In this document: positions 22,333 through 33,855 of the stretch, piece by piece
Position numbering within the stretch: position 1 is the stretch's first letter
Layout: every line of letters begins with the position of its first letter
Program-made: the position numbers and the translations under genes
Source: Schistosoma haematobium
Taxonomy: Eukaryota > Platyhelminthes > Trematoda > Strigeidida > Schistosomatidae
Assembly (NCBI RefSeq): GCF_000699445.3
Contig: NC_067195.1
Span: 67,142,591-67,206,590, forward strand
Reading direction: 5' to 3'
Length of the DNA: 64,000 nucleotides
The notes under the pieces: generated by a model
Seen by the model: the letters and a program-made list of their open reading frames with translations, nothing else
What the model was told of the DNA's origin: nothing
The model's database searches: none

Positions 22333-22385
22333 CTTACTTACGCCTGTTACTCCTAATGGAGCATAGACCGCTGACTAGCATTCTC
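22333..22385 (-). mobile_element. RTE 3' tail, left half of an inversion composite
   Basis: About 50 bp of RTE 3' end (CTTACTTACGCCTGTTACTC) in minus orientation stops at AGCATTCTCC and abuts the RTE leader in plus orientation. Confidence 0.75.
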
Positions 22386-22505
22386 CTCCTGGAGTCCCTC
22401 CGGGGGCTACCGCCGGTCCCAAGCCCAGAGGGTTGGGTATGGGGTTAGCAACCCCATCCCGTAGAAAACTAACTCGCTAAAACAACGCTAACCAGAAAAA
22501 ATTAT
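22386..22505 (+). mobile_element. RTE 5' leader, inverted half of the composite
   Basis: Begins CTGGAGTCCCTCCGGGGGC at the junction and ends after CTAACCAGAAAAAATTATTC. It matches 10212-10340. Its breakpoint differs from the 6.5-kb composite, so it arose independently. Confidence 0.75.
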
Positions 22506-23275
22506 TCAAACATTATAACTCTCACTCACGCCTAAGTTAAAGTTTTCGTTTTTATAGTTAATCATCGTAACTCATAATTTATTTTCTATAGGTTATATTC
22601 CATGAAGAAGTGGTTCAACAAACTTATCAGATTAATCCTATATTTATGTACAATATTAACTTGTTCTTACTAAAATAAATCAAGCATCTTAGACTGTGGA
22701 TAAATACCACAAGCTTCGTATATTTCATAAAAGCTGAATTTATGATATTTGTGTTAGAGAACATATACTAATTTCCTTCTGGTAACTTCACTACAGCAAA
22801 GAACTCAGTATGAAGTAGGGATTAATACAATTTATTACAATTATATGTTGACTACTATCTCGCCTTAGTGCGATATTTTACTTTGAGGACAATGCAGAGA
22901 ATCGTGCTTTTTTTATTGAGATAACGATATTTTTCCAGGAAATCTTAGTAGTATTGTCTGAATTTAGTATTTAAATCAATTATATATCCATGATCCTATC
23001 AGTCAATGACAAAACGTTTCACCTTGCTAGTGTTCACTGTATAAAACATCCGTTAATGACTGGCTGCTTCCGTCAACATTCGAATTAATAAAATCACAGA
23101 ATTACAAAAAACATCTATCTCTTAAAGCGTTGGATTTGAGTTTAATTATGTGGGCAAAGGAACTGAATGAAATATAAAACATTATATTATATCTTCATGA
23201 TCGGGGTAGAATTCTCCTATATCATTTTAAACCTAAAAACGTAATCCTTTACCTGAACGTATAATAAGTATTGAG
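22506..23275. other. AT-rich, no element recognised
   Basis: No shared repeat recognised. Confidence 0.4.
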
Positions 23276-23634
23276 AGGCAAAACTCAACTCACACGTCCG
23301 CGTCATGCCGCCTGGATAGTAGGACGGATGACCCATGAACTAACCTGAGCGGTAACCTGGATGGTAAAGATTGGGCTAATCACCCACTCGACCGATACCC
23401 TCAAACCGATTATGAACTCCACAAGGAATCACAGCACAATTAATCTTGGGTGGAAAAATGACGAAAAATTGAAAAAGAAGTGCATGTAATGTATGGGGTT
23501 GCTCCTAACGGGGCAAACTCCAACCGGTTGTAAAAACAGTTATTCTAGCTCCAGTAGTTGTGGCGTGCTTAGATGTGGTCTGTTTCTCTTCAGGAGGGCC
23601 GACTAGGCTTCACCAACTTGTTTGACTGGAAGGA
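23276..23634 (+). repeat. Unclassified dispersed repeat, copy 1
   Basis: A second copy lies at 38990-39350 in the same orientation. Shared blocks include CGTCATGCCGCCTGGATAGT, TATGAACTCCACAAGGAATC, CCTAACGGGGCAAACTCC and GGCCGACTAGGCTTCACC. Similarity is roughly 85-90% by eye over 360 bp. It is GC-richer than its surroundings and has no long open frame. It probably represents an untranslated part of a retroelement I cannot name. Confidence 0.75.
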
Positions 23635-24094
23635 GCAACCACATAACAAGTATTACCTTAATCTGTGTAATTACATGTTTTCAGATAAGTTTATGAACAA
23701 AATCAAATTTTCAAGATTCCATTACATCATGGATACAAAACGTTCATTTGTGATATTTACGAATTCTGTTTAATGTTTATTTATTGTTTCAAGATTTTTC
23801 AAATATTTTTAGAAGAATAACCACATAAATCTCTAGAGATTCATAAGCAATGAGCAAGTAATTCGTTATTCATTGATTAAAAACTTATCAAATTCATAAT
23901 GTTTTGTATGATCAAACACAATAATCTTTTAAAATACCCTTATAGAAATCACAAAAGAACTTGAACAAAAGGATCATTTTGTATTCTCAAGAACGCGTTA
24001 CAACTAAAGTAAATAGCAGCTAGGCAGAAGATTCTTATTCTTACATTTCTAAAATATAAATCTATTAATAATATGATTTCAGTATTCACAGTAA
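23635..24094. other. AT-rich spacer
   Basis: Nothing recognised. Confidence 0.4.
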
Positions 24095-24367
24095 TATTGT
24101 AGTGAACAAGAATACTAATGGGGACAGTTGAATGTATTTGATACGAAATTACAGAGTATCTCACTAAAATATCAATCCACCGTCTCAAACTTAACTGTTC
24201 CATTTGCGAATATCATTCCATTGTCTCAGATTTCATTGTTAATACATTTTCATACCATTTGCGTTCCGTTTACGTTCTTTCCTTCTCAATCTTCTGCTGA
24301 AATACACTCTATGCCTGACCACCGTTATATACTACTTATGTGTATATAAGTAACCCGCACCACAATA
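24095..24367 (+). mobile_element. MITE-like repeat
   Basis: A complete copy of 273 bp. The left end TATTGTAGTG and the right end CACCACAATA form a roughly 10-bp imperfect terminal inverted repeat. The interior is C/T-rich on the plus strand (TTCTTTCCTTCTCAATCTTC) and non-coding. Related copies lie at 6777, 37530, 52054 and 59320. The superfamily is not determined. Confidence 0.65.
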
Positions 24368-24694
24368 TGATAACATTTCTTCTATTGTTTTATTACCAGG
24401 CTAGAATATTTAATTAGTGTCCTGAAGTACTTCAAATTTCTAAGTTCGTATAGTTTAACATTGAAATAATGTTATTAAAGTACTTGCAAGCAACTCTTAG
24501 AGATGTTTAATGAAATTCAAGTAATATGTGTATTCAAGTACATTACTAGAATGTAATTTAGATTAACTATATAAAGTAACAGAAGTAGAAGGAAAGAAAG
24601 TAAGTAGATCATGCACAGTAAGTGAATGAATCCAAATTATTCCAGTTACTTGATTGTCTGTGTTAATTAATGTTGTGTTTTTTTATTCCATCAA

Positions 24695-24830
24695 GGTTAG
24701 TTTGACCAGCTCCACTGGTCATGACTTCTCACTAGAAATCCAAGAATTACTCCTCAAAGCTAGGCACTAGTTAGCACATGAATGTTATCAGTATAGGGTT
24801 GTGGAGATTGTTGAGTTTGTAATGACTCAC
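24695..24830 (-). mobile_element. tRNA-SINE linker and tail fragment
   Basis: Matches the linker (CTCCACTGGTCATGACTTCTC, complement of the 19640-19710 region) followed by the tail motif AGGGTTGTGGAGATTGTTGAG near 24801. No head and no hammerhead are present. Confidence 0.7.
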
Positions 24831-24861
24831 GTGCAATTGAGTTTATTCTCATTTAACTCAG

Positions 24862-25330
24862 TTAAGCCCTTTTGCTAACTCATTTAGCGGACAACGTCAT
24901 CCGCACTATAACAACTTATTGTACCCCTATTATTTTGTGCATGTAGGAAATACGTGCGCTTGAATATTGATTATGGCCTACGCATTTATTCATTCTGCTA
25001 GTCTTACTACTAACTGCTTATTTGATTCGATTACTCATTCATTTCACATGGTATATATATGTCCATGTTATTCATATTCAACATTCACACACTCTCGTCT
25101 CGCTCTTGCTCTGGCTCTCGCTCGCTTGCTTGCCTTTCGGCACAACTCTTCCATGCTTGTTTAACGCATCTGTACATTTGGATATATGTGTGTGGTCTCG
25201 CAATAAACGTAATCAACACTTCGTATTTGCCTTCTGATTAATATACCGTTGGGGCGTTATATAGAACGGTTATCAAGACGAAGTGTATACGAAGTTAGGG
25301 ATTATATCGGATACCGACCACCACAAGTTT
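24862..25330 (+). repeat. LTR-like dispersed repeat, copy 2
   Basis: Partner of 21083-21555. It contains GGTATATATATG near 25050, a CT-rich block (CTCGCTCTTGCTCTGG near 25100), CAATAAACGTAATCAACACTTC near 25200 and the end ATACCGACCACCACA. It is interpreted as a solo LTR, with TATA and polyadenylation signals in plus orientation. Confidence 0.6.
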
Positions 25331-27555
25331 TTATTGATATCATGAATCCATAAATGTTAAATCACTTTTGAAAACCTAGTCTAATATTATCCATGCCAGA
25401 GACCAACGAACACTCCATAAGTGATATCATCATCCCCTGAAACTACTTTATCTTGAAACAAACTCGATGCGAATTAAAAAAAGAGAATCGAGCATTATAA
25501 TCCTCATTTAGACGAAAACTCGGAATAATATAGAAATCTAGGTCAATCTAATTCCGAAATCACCTAATCCTTTCGTTTTTATTTATATAATTTGAACGAG
25601 TTATGAGTTATAACACGTATCAAAGCTAAGACGAAACCTAACAAAATCGTTGACAATAAATCTTCGAATGAAGAGTTAAAGAGAGAAACAAGGCAAAACA
25701 CTTTCTTAAAGTGGAAAATGTTGTGATTTCACATAACCTAGTTAGGCCGATTCAAGTGTTTTAAGGTTCTACCTAAAGTGTTAGGCTTGAGTAATCCATT
25801 CTATGTTTGAAGCCAGTGTTTCAACATTATTAAGTTTTCATCTGTCAACTGACTGGCATAAAGAATCATCTTTCTAGATTATGTAAATTCAAACATTCTT
25901 AAGGCTCTTCGGACTGGTTAGTCATTAATTTAAACGTTTGAGAGATAAACTTATACTACTTGCAAGTACTTCATCTATTTAATTCCATTTTTCGCACAAT
26001 TAAAATAAACTAGATAAATTGTCCTTGATAGTAGTGTATATATGAACGTGTTGGATCGTGCTGCCTCAGTCCAGAGACTTTGGACTTGATTTTTAGTCTA
26101 ATAAATGTATTAGTGCTTATCCTAAAGCTATCACCTAGGTTGTTTTAAAAATCTCCTGACATTTTCAGCTTCCATTTTTAATCCTTTGATTTTAATAACA
26201 CCACTGGTGGGTCACTTTCTCTTGGCCTTTTTGTATTTTCATTTCTCCATCTTCAGTGATTGAAGAAATTTATAACCTTCGCATTAGTTTTTGAACCTGT
26301 ATTCTTTATGGTTTCACTTTCTAACAGCTTGTTTTTCATATAAATTACTAATGAGAATACCTTATGAATTCGAAAATAAATTTATTATACGGAATCAGTT
26401 GCGAAGTATAGCACTATCCAAACTGTGTAGCTACATTGTTGCCAATATTCAAGTCTGAATCCGCATATGCATGCAAAGAAAATATGTAAAGTATAAAAAA
26501 CATTTCATTTATATTCTTATATTATTTTATTCAATGATAAGAGAAGTAAAATATCAAATACATATTACTCATCAAGGAATAAGTACTGATATATAATTCA
26601 GTGATCTTGTGAAAATTAACCGGTACAGCTTTCATTATATCTTCATGGCAAGTGATAATTTTTTATTGAAATGCTCTGCTCATTCAGATAAATTAGAATT
26701 AAATCCTATGGTGTTTGTTTTTATGTTCACTCGAAGTAAATACGTACTTGAATATAACTCAGAATTCCATTACTGATTCTTATAAGTCCTTTCTAAGCGG
26801 CATTTTTTTAAAAATAACCAGAATTTAATGAAAATGGATGGGTTTCAATGTCAAAAATTCAGTAGCGTTGTGTTGTAAATATTGGTTTTCAATCAAAAGA
26901 TTTCAACTCATATTTATTTTATCTTCCTTAAATTTTTAGTCTGGCTTAATTTATTTGACTTCCACTGTAGGATAAAAAGGTGTGTTTAAAGCTTGCTCAT
27001 TATATTTAACAGTAAATAACAGAATACGCGAACCTCGTTCCTCCTAGTTTTGCCTAGGCATGATCACAGTATATCAATAAAAATTTACATTTCGATAGGA
27101 AAGGGCCGAATGAGTGCGACAGTCAGGATTTACATTTTGTATATACATCAATAAACTCGTGAAATCTGCTGCACGAGAGTTAACGTTTAAAGGAAATACA
27201 GAAAATAATTTCCATCTTTCCTAGTCCACAAATTTAAACTAAAATATACAATTAGGATGGACTTGAAAATACACAAAACGGAAGTATTACAAATGTTTGA
27301 GACCAATTTCAATGCACGTGTTCACTAAAGGTGATCTAGTTTAAGGGCTTATTTTTTAAATAATGATATTTAATTTTTTGTCTTTTGTAAATAAAATACA
27401 TCGCGAAAACATTGGATAGTCGAACTATGAGACGAACTGAATAATTTTTCATATTACCACTGAATCACTCGACTAAGAATTTTCAGTTTTAGAAGAGACC
27501 ACGAAATTATTCAGGTGGATGAAGAAAATTAAAGTGTAGATTCTCATTCAGCTCT
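25331..27555. other. AT-rich, no element recognised
   Basis: More than 2 kb without a repeat that recurs in the window and without a coding signal. Confidence 0.4.
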
Positions 27556-27861
27556 TATATATGTAGTCAGGTATGTTGTGAGATAGGAATTCACTGAAGA
27601 CAATGGTGTACGGTGGTGCAACTTCGTGGATTGGTTGAAGTTAGACATTAATACCATTGGATGCCGGCACAGTGGTCTAATGGTTAAGTGCTCGCGCGCG
27701 AAACCAGCAGGCTCTGGGTTCGAATCTCGCGGGGTACGAGATAGTGGATGCGCACCGCTGAGGAGTCCCATACCAGGACGAAACGGCCGTCCAGTGCTTC
27801 CAGGTTTTCCATGGTTGTCTAGCTTCAATTGACTTATGATTTCAGCCAGTGAAATATGTAA
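27556..27861 (+). mobile_element. tRNA-SINE/hammerhead, near-complete monomer
   Basis: The linker (GTTGTGAGATAGG near 27577), head motif (GGTTGAAGTTAGACATTAA at 27633), A box TGGTCTAATGG (27672-27682), B box GGTTCGAATCT (near 27717), hammerhead (27752-27797) and tail (TTGACTTATGATTTCAGCC) are all in order. It is one of the least decayed monomers. Confidence 0.82.
27752..27797 (+). ncRNA. Hammerhead ribozyme, core intact
   Basis: CTGAGGA, stem II GTCC with GGAC, GAAA, stem III CGGCCG and the GTC triplet (ending 27791) are all present. Stem I is GCACCG with CAGTGC and has one mismatch. Confidence 0.72.
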
Positions 27862-28602
27862 GATAATCAAATAATCCCTTTATGTTAAACACTACTCAAA
27901 ATAATGAATTTTATTTTTTTATCATCTAACTGGGTACATTATGCAAAAGAATTATTACTGCAATGTATTACTCTGTTATTCAACTGAAATACTTCCCAAA
28001 ATAAATATCTGACATAAACACTATCAGTACAGTTGCATGATGGCTACACGTGGTATTAAAATATTCCATTATACTCAGACTACTTAAATAAGTAACAAGT
28101 AGTTTGTGTAATAACCGAAAAATATCATTTTATAGACAAATCCACTCGTTAATCTTATGTAGTTTATATGGCAAAAATAAAATAAGTGCATTAAATTGAA
28201 ACATTGGCTGATATAACTTTGGGAATCATATCTTGGATTTTATCGATTAACTTTTTACCAATTAGTGTTATTTAACTACTGTGAAAAATGTATCACACGA
28301 TAAATTGGTTCAGCAACGATATCATCCTTCATCTAACATATTTTTATTTTTAGTTGCCTAGGTAAAATTTTTATTCAGTATTAGAAAGTAAAAATGTCCT
28401 TCGTAGATTTTGTATTAAAACTGTCTGTTGAAAGTTACTTAAATACAACTAAATTCATAATCCAGCAATCTCTGGAATAGACCATTTCAGATAAAAATGT
28501 ATCAAAATTTAAAACGTTTTCAGAAAAATATTTTCAGTTGTAGTCAGTTTGTAAACTGAAATAATGTCTATCTACAAAACATTAACGACTACACCTCCAT
28601 TT
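27862..28602. other. AT-rich, no element recognised
   Basis: Nothing recognised. Confidence 0.4.
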
Positions 28603-29235
28603 CTTACTTACTTACGCCTACTAGCAAGGTCCATCCAACTCTGTCCTGGCAATGCTTACCAGCTCTTTCCAGTTGTTATTCATCCTTCTCATATCTGCTT
28701 CTTTTTCCCGACGTAATGTGTTCTTTGGACTTCCTCTTTTCCGCTTCCCTTCAGGATTCCAAGTTAGCACTCGTCTCGTGATGCAGTTTTATGATCTGCG
28801 TAACTTATGTCCTGTCTGTTTCCATCGTCTTTTCCTAATTACCTCTTCAGCTGGAAGCTGGTTTGTCCTCTCCCACAGTAGTCTGTTCCTGTTGGTATCC
28901 GGCCAGTGGATGTTGAGTAGACAACCATTTATAAATACTTGTACCTTCTTTATGATGATTGAAGTGATTCCCCACGTTTCGGCTCTATACGACAGAACTG
29001 TCTTGACATTTGTATTGAAGATTCTGACTTCGATATTGGTTAACAGTTGTTTTGAGTTCCATATGTTCTTCAATTGTAAGAATGCGGCCCTTGTTTTGCC
29101 AATCCTTAACTTTACGTCTGCATCCGATCCTCCTTATTCATCGATGATGCTTCCCAGTCACGTGCAGGATTCCACATCTTCCAGAGTTTCGCCATCAAGT
29201 GAGATTTGGTTGGTGTTCACTGTGTTAAATTTCTT
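28603..29235 (-). mobile_element. RTE LINE 3' part, minus strand
   Basis: The 3' tail (TTACTTACTTACGCC) is at 28603. The reverse-transcriptase C-terminus is partly readable on the minus strand ([18 protein letters not shown] block at 28980, [15 protein letters not shown] near 28880). The plus-strand 206-codon open frame over this region is an antisense shadow. Homology stops near 29235. Confidence 0.85.
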
Positions 29236-29267
29236 AAGTTGGCTAGATTTTATAAACTTAATAGATC

Positions 29268-29360
29268 ACTGAGCCAGCATCCAACGCTGAGGAGTCATAC
29301 ACTAGGATGAAACGGCCGTCCGCAAAACCCCCCTCTGATATGATTTTTTTTACTAAAAGT
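29268..29360 (+). mobile_element. tRNA-SINE fragment joined to its tail
   Basis: GAGCCAGCATCCAACG (head, minus sense) runs straight into CTGAGGAGTC, GATGAAACGGCCGTCC (hammerhead, plus sense) and then AAAACCCCCCTCTGATATG, a tail motif also seen near 36046 and 40290. The normal sequence after the cleavage triplet is missing. Confidence 0.6.
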
Positions 29361-30124
29361 AATGTTTACTTTACAAAGTTTTATTACAAAATGATACACA
29401 TGAAATTAAACAATCTTCATGAACATACACTTATTATGCATATTCATTTTAAATTATCACAAATCTAATCAGAATTAAATATGAAGTGGAATTCAAATAG
29501 AAGACAAAATCATCTTAATCAAACTAAATGACATTTTCTTTTTAAAGGGAAAAAAAACAAATTGATTTCGTTATGCATTATCTACTCTTTTCTAAATTCA
29601 TAAAATCAGTGAAGTGAAACACTTTCAACTTTGACAGTATAAATAAAATATATTTTATTAGATATTTGAATTGAACAAGAAATCTCTATGGTTCTACAAA
29701 TCTATGGTATATAATGAAACGTGGATATAAGTATATCTATATATCTATATATGTATATATGTTCAATGACTTTCAAAGCAAAACAAATTATGAATAAATT
29801 TGTTAGGAAAATTTCTTTAGAATGTTGAATGACTTGTGTTTGATTAGTTTCTTATAGGGGTTACTTAAAGATAATCAATGCATTTCATAAATTGTAACTA
29901 TGTAAAAAGGTGTACTGTATATCAGCTATTACATATTTCAGATACAGAAAGAATAGTTAAAAGCATGTAGGACTGAAATCAACTGCAATAGAAGATAAAA
30001 ATCATAGTATATAGTAAACAAGCGACTACTTGATAAAAAAATTAACGGAAAATAAATATTATCATTATAGAGCGTTTATGAGAATTGTCGAGTTTCGTTT
30101 TTATAAATTGTATCAGGGACTGAT
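29361..30124. other. AT-rich, no element recognised
   Basis: Nothing recognised. A short imperfect ATATCT run lies at 29730-29762. Confidence 0.4.
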
Positions 30125-30480
30125 ATTAGTTAGATAACCATTGTAAACCAGGAAGCAATGGAGAGCTGCATCATCCTATTTTGGAACCTTTCATAGATCC
30201 ATATCCATGATCACATCAGAAATCAAATCTGAAACCTACGGTTTTCTCGTGAACGCCTAACCTCCAAACTCTTGAGCCAAGATCCAATAGCACATATGCC
30301 TAGATTCAATCAATTTGTAATAGTGAGTGATCAACTTTCATTGGCGGCTTAGTGATTTAAAGACTTAAGGCTCGTCGTCAAACTAAAGACCTAGGTCGTA
30401 GTTGCAATACTATCGTGGATTTACACTACTGCCGAGCCCTATACTATGATGAAACAGTTGTACCGTACTAAGATTAGTCT
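30125..30480. mobile_element. Decayed head-to-head SINE pair
   Basis: The left half (30125-30320) is in minus sense: CCAGGAAGCAATGGA, later GCCTAACCTCC and GAGCCAAGATCCAATAG. The right half (about 30350-30480) is in plus sense: GGCGGCTTAGTGATTTAAAG, later ACTACTGCCGAG and GATGAAACAGTTG. Both hammerheads are destroyed. This is the oldest looking example of the inverted-pair layout. Confidence 0.55.
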
Positions 30481-30709
30481 GTGAATCAAACTAGAAAAAC
30501 AAATAGTGAGAATATGAATAAGTGATAGACAAAAGAAAGGTAATTGTTAAAATTAACGCACTTCTTAAAAATGAGTATAATTTTGTCTTTCCTACAAAAG
30601 CTGTTGAAATTGAAATAAATCCCATTCTATGTAGCTTTCCTGTAAACTGAACGTTGAACAGTTCCATGCTTCCTTTGTTTTATTACGATAGCGAGAAAGT
30701 GGAAATTAT

Positions 30710-31330
30710 TTTAATTTTCATGTTCCATAGTAAACCGGTTATTTTTACGGGCTTCGTTGAAAAGTTTCAGTAGATTTGTTGCATGTTGTTGATTACTATA
30801 TACGATGAAGATATCATCAATAAACTTCGAATAATACACCATTTCACTAATCACTTCTTTGAGTTTGGTTCTTTCGAAATCAGCCATGAAAATGTCTGCT
30901 AAGACAAAAGCTAATGGACTTCCAATCGTTACACCATCATTTTTTCGGTGTATGACAATACTGAACCGAAAGAGAACATCATTCGTACACATGATTAACA
31001 GTCGTTTGGGTTGTGATGCTGGCGGAGGTAGGATGTCAGAATGCTGACAAATTATGTCTATGGTTTCAAGAAGTGATATTTCAGTAAACAATGATGTTGC
31101 ATCAAAGGAAAACATAAACATACCATCAATATTTATAAGGTTCATACTGTCAGCAAATTCAAATTAATCCTTCAATGTATAAATGACTAATCGTTGACGA
31201 ACTGATTCTGACTTATCCGCTAGCCATCGTACAACTTTATGGTAGGGTGAAATTGCATTTGACAGAATAGGTTTAAGAGGAACATGTTGTTTATGTATCT
31301 TTGGTAAACCATATATGTGGGTCAGGAGAA
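30710..31330 (-). pseudogene. Penelope-like reverse-transcriptase fragment
   Basis: Read on the minus strand, YGLPKIHKQHVPLKPILSN and a SPYHK block (31320-31230) lead into the 144-codon open frame 31145-30711. Within it are FDATSLF (motif A), DGVTIGSPLAFVLADIF (motif B) and FIDDIFIVYS (motif C, a variant of YVDD). These are hallmark PLE reverse-transcriptase blocks. A TAA stop at 31166-31164 interrupts the frame just upstream of the Met. The fragment has no endonuclease, no 5' part and no terminal repeats. The family identification is firm, the subfamily is not. Confidence 0.85.
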
Positions 31331-31576
31331 TCCCACCCTCAGGAGAATCCTGAGTACATTCGTGATTCTTTTCTAATTTGACTCAGTTAAGTCCATATTA
31401 CTTTTGTTTATCTGAAGTCCCACAAGGCCAAGTGGATTGAACATAATAGGTTGTAGGCAGCCGATAAGAACCTAACGAAATAAAATAAATTCCTATGATT
31501 CTACACCAATCCTTTTTTGTTATCTTAAAGATAATAAAGGTAACTATGTGTATGAAGTTGTAAAGGAATCAATGAT
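31331..31576. other. Spacer between PLE and RTE fragments
   Basis: GACTCAGTTAAGTCC near 31380 weakly resembles the LTR-like repeat start at 24857. Otherwise nothing recognised. Confidence 0.35.
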
Positions 31577-32606
31577 GCATCACACTACTATCTTTACCAG
31601 GAAAGGCTTTCAACAAAATGTTGCTGAACTGGATGAAAGGTTCAGTGGATGATCAGCTTCAAGATCAACAAACAGGATTTCATAAGGATTGGTCGTGAAC
31701 AGACACTACGGTTCGTCGATAAACAATCAGTTGAGTGGAACTCGTCACAATACATCAACTTCATTGACCATGAGAAAGCATTCGATATTGTGGACAGGAG
31801 AACCTTATGGAAACTTCTTCGACACTATGGTGCACCTGAGAAGATCGTCAACATCATACGGAATTCCTACGACGGACGACACAGCAAAGTGATGCATGGA
31901 GGACAGATGGACTTGAAGTGGAGACCGGTGTAAGACAAGACTTTTTACTCTCTTCCTTTATCTTACATCTTTAGGTCGACTAGATTTTGAAGATCTCCTC
32001 ATCTCAAGGGAAGTACGGAATATAGCAGACAACTTTGATGAAACTCGACGATTTGAATTTGGCAGACAACCTAGATGTTATGTCTCATACACACCAGCAA
32101 ATTCAGGTGAAGACAACCACTGTGACAGCAGCCTCTGCATCAATAGGTTTCAGCATATACAAGGGAAAATGAAACACCCTGAAATACAACGCGGAGAACA
32201 CCATCTCAGTCACACTTGATGGAGAAGCTCTGGAAAGGGTAAAAAGTTTTACGTACCTGGGTATTGTAATTGATGAACAAGGAGGATCAGATGCAGATGT
32301 GAATGCATAGTTTTTTAAGGCAAGAGCAGCATTATTACAATCGAAGAACATCTGCAATTCAAAAACCTGCCAGAGGAAATTATCAAACTACATTACGAGG
32401 CAAGTTTCGAATCCGAATCCTGAAGGTAAAAGGAAAAGAAGAAAATCAAGGAACACTGCACCGTGAATTATAGGTAGACATTAAAGTAATGAACAGCATT
32501 TGGAAACAACTTGAAATTAGAGCTTAGCACAAAGTTGACTGACTAATCCTAGTCGTCAGTCTATATTCTACAACGGCTAATAGGTATAAGTAAGTAGATA
32601 AGTAAC
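31577..32606 (+). mobile_element. RTE LINE, 5'-truncated and decayed
   Basis: Begins at the ITLLSLPGK-equivalent (31577), then YINFIDHEKAFDIVDRRTLWK (31770; motif A Asp retained), HYGAPEKIVNIIRNSYDG, TGV.QDFLL, LNLADN-type and THQQIQVKTTT blocks. It ends at a GTAA-rich tail (AAGTAAGTAGATAAGTAAC, 32588-32606). A large gap near 32370 and many stops make it a dead copy. Confidence 0.82.
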
Positions 32607-33491
32607 ATTGCTTACAACTGACTGGTACATAAATTGATTTAGAAAAGCGAATATGAAAAAATAATAACTTGATGTTAGTTACAAAGTTAATGATAATAAA
32701 ATATTTTGAGACACACTCTACCACTAAGGAATAAAGATAATTTTAATAATAACCGATATAATAAATCTACTAATACTTAACTATAGGAAGAAAGTTGTTA
32801 ATCAACAACTTGTTAGTATTAAGAGGTATTTGTCTATTTATTTTAAGATGACAATCTAACATAAAACTCTTAAAACTAGTGACTAGATTCCACATGCCTC
32901 ATAAATAGTTTTTCACTTTGATGAGATTCAATGCAAAATATTTTCTTTTATAACCTATTAGTAGTTTTAGAAACTTATTCAGTGATTATATGACTAATCA
33001 TGATTTAATTACTTAACTCATCCTTTATATACATTTTTCCACTTGAAATCAATTAAACAGGATAGTTTTAATTCAGTAACACTCAGTTTACACCACAGGT
33101 GGCATTATTGAATAACATCATGATTACATAATGAAATGTTTCATTGAAGGAAACAAACACAAGAAAAAAAATGCCTAAAGGTATGCACTTCACTAGATTT
33201 CTCTTCACAACTATGATATAAATTAAATAACTGTAAATTAATCTGTTGTAATAATGATAAATTACACTGAATTTTTGGTCATTTAAGATTACAACTGCTA
33301 AGTAGTTTTTTTTTATTGACAAATGATAATATTCATATGTTGGGTATATACTACTAATGAAAAACGAAATAATCAATCATATTAATGATACATATGGGAG
33401 AATTTATCCACTTGTTTGATTTAACAAGTTTAAGTAGTATTTTACGTATTGAAACTTCATTCTTTCATAAACACTACTAATTACTTCAACT
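32607..33491. other. AT-rich, no element recognised
   Basis: Nothing recognised. Confidence 0.4.
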
Positions 33492-33585
33492 GCGCCTGGA
33501 GACCCTCTGGGGCTACTGCCGGTCCTAATCTCGTGTAAAGGAGGAGGGTTGGACATCCTATAGAAAACTAACTCGCTAAAAAAAA
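33492..33585 (+). mobile_element. RTE 5' leader fragment, isolated
   Basis: GCCTGGAGACCCTCTGGGG through ACTAACTCGCTAAAAAAA matches the leader at 10212-10320 with a short internal loss. No ORF follows. A third inverted composite is possible (ATTACTTC lies just upstream), but the 3' part is too short to claim. Confidence 0.65.
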
Positions 33586-33639
33586 CTCTCACTAATTAGT
33601 TCATTAATGATAAATAAGGGCTGAAACAAGTGAACTCTG

Positions 33640-33855
33640 TTGTTTCTCTCGATATCTTACAACGGATTGTCACCAAATTATTGAGTGACTTAACAACATG
33701 ATCAGGGAGACAACATCAATGTTTTTTCTGGCTTTGTTTAAATTCATAAAAGGAACTAATTGCATGAAATTTTTGAAAAGTCATCTCCTTGTTCATGTTT
33801 TTAAGTCACTCAATAATTTGGTGACAATCCGTTTCAGGATATCATGAGAAACAAC
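33640..33855. repeat. Inverted repeat, 55-bp arms
   Basis: Arms 33640-33694 and 33801-33855 are reverse complements with about five mismatches (GATTGTCACCAAATTATTGAG on the left). The loop is 106 bp. The transcript would form a long hairpin. Size and form suit a hairpin-type MITE or a foldback, but no second copy was found in the window. Confidence 0.8.

Noticed and set aside
28652..29272. 206-codon plus-strand open frame
   Set aside because: It lies antisense to RTE reverse-transcriptase sequence, whose conserved blocks are readable on the minus strand. The plus frame has no domain and recurs, broken, opposite every other RTE copy.
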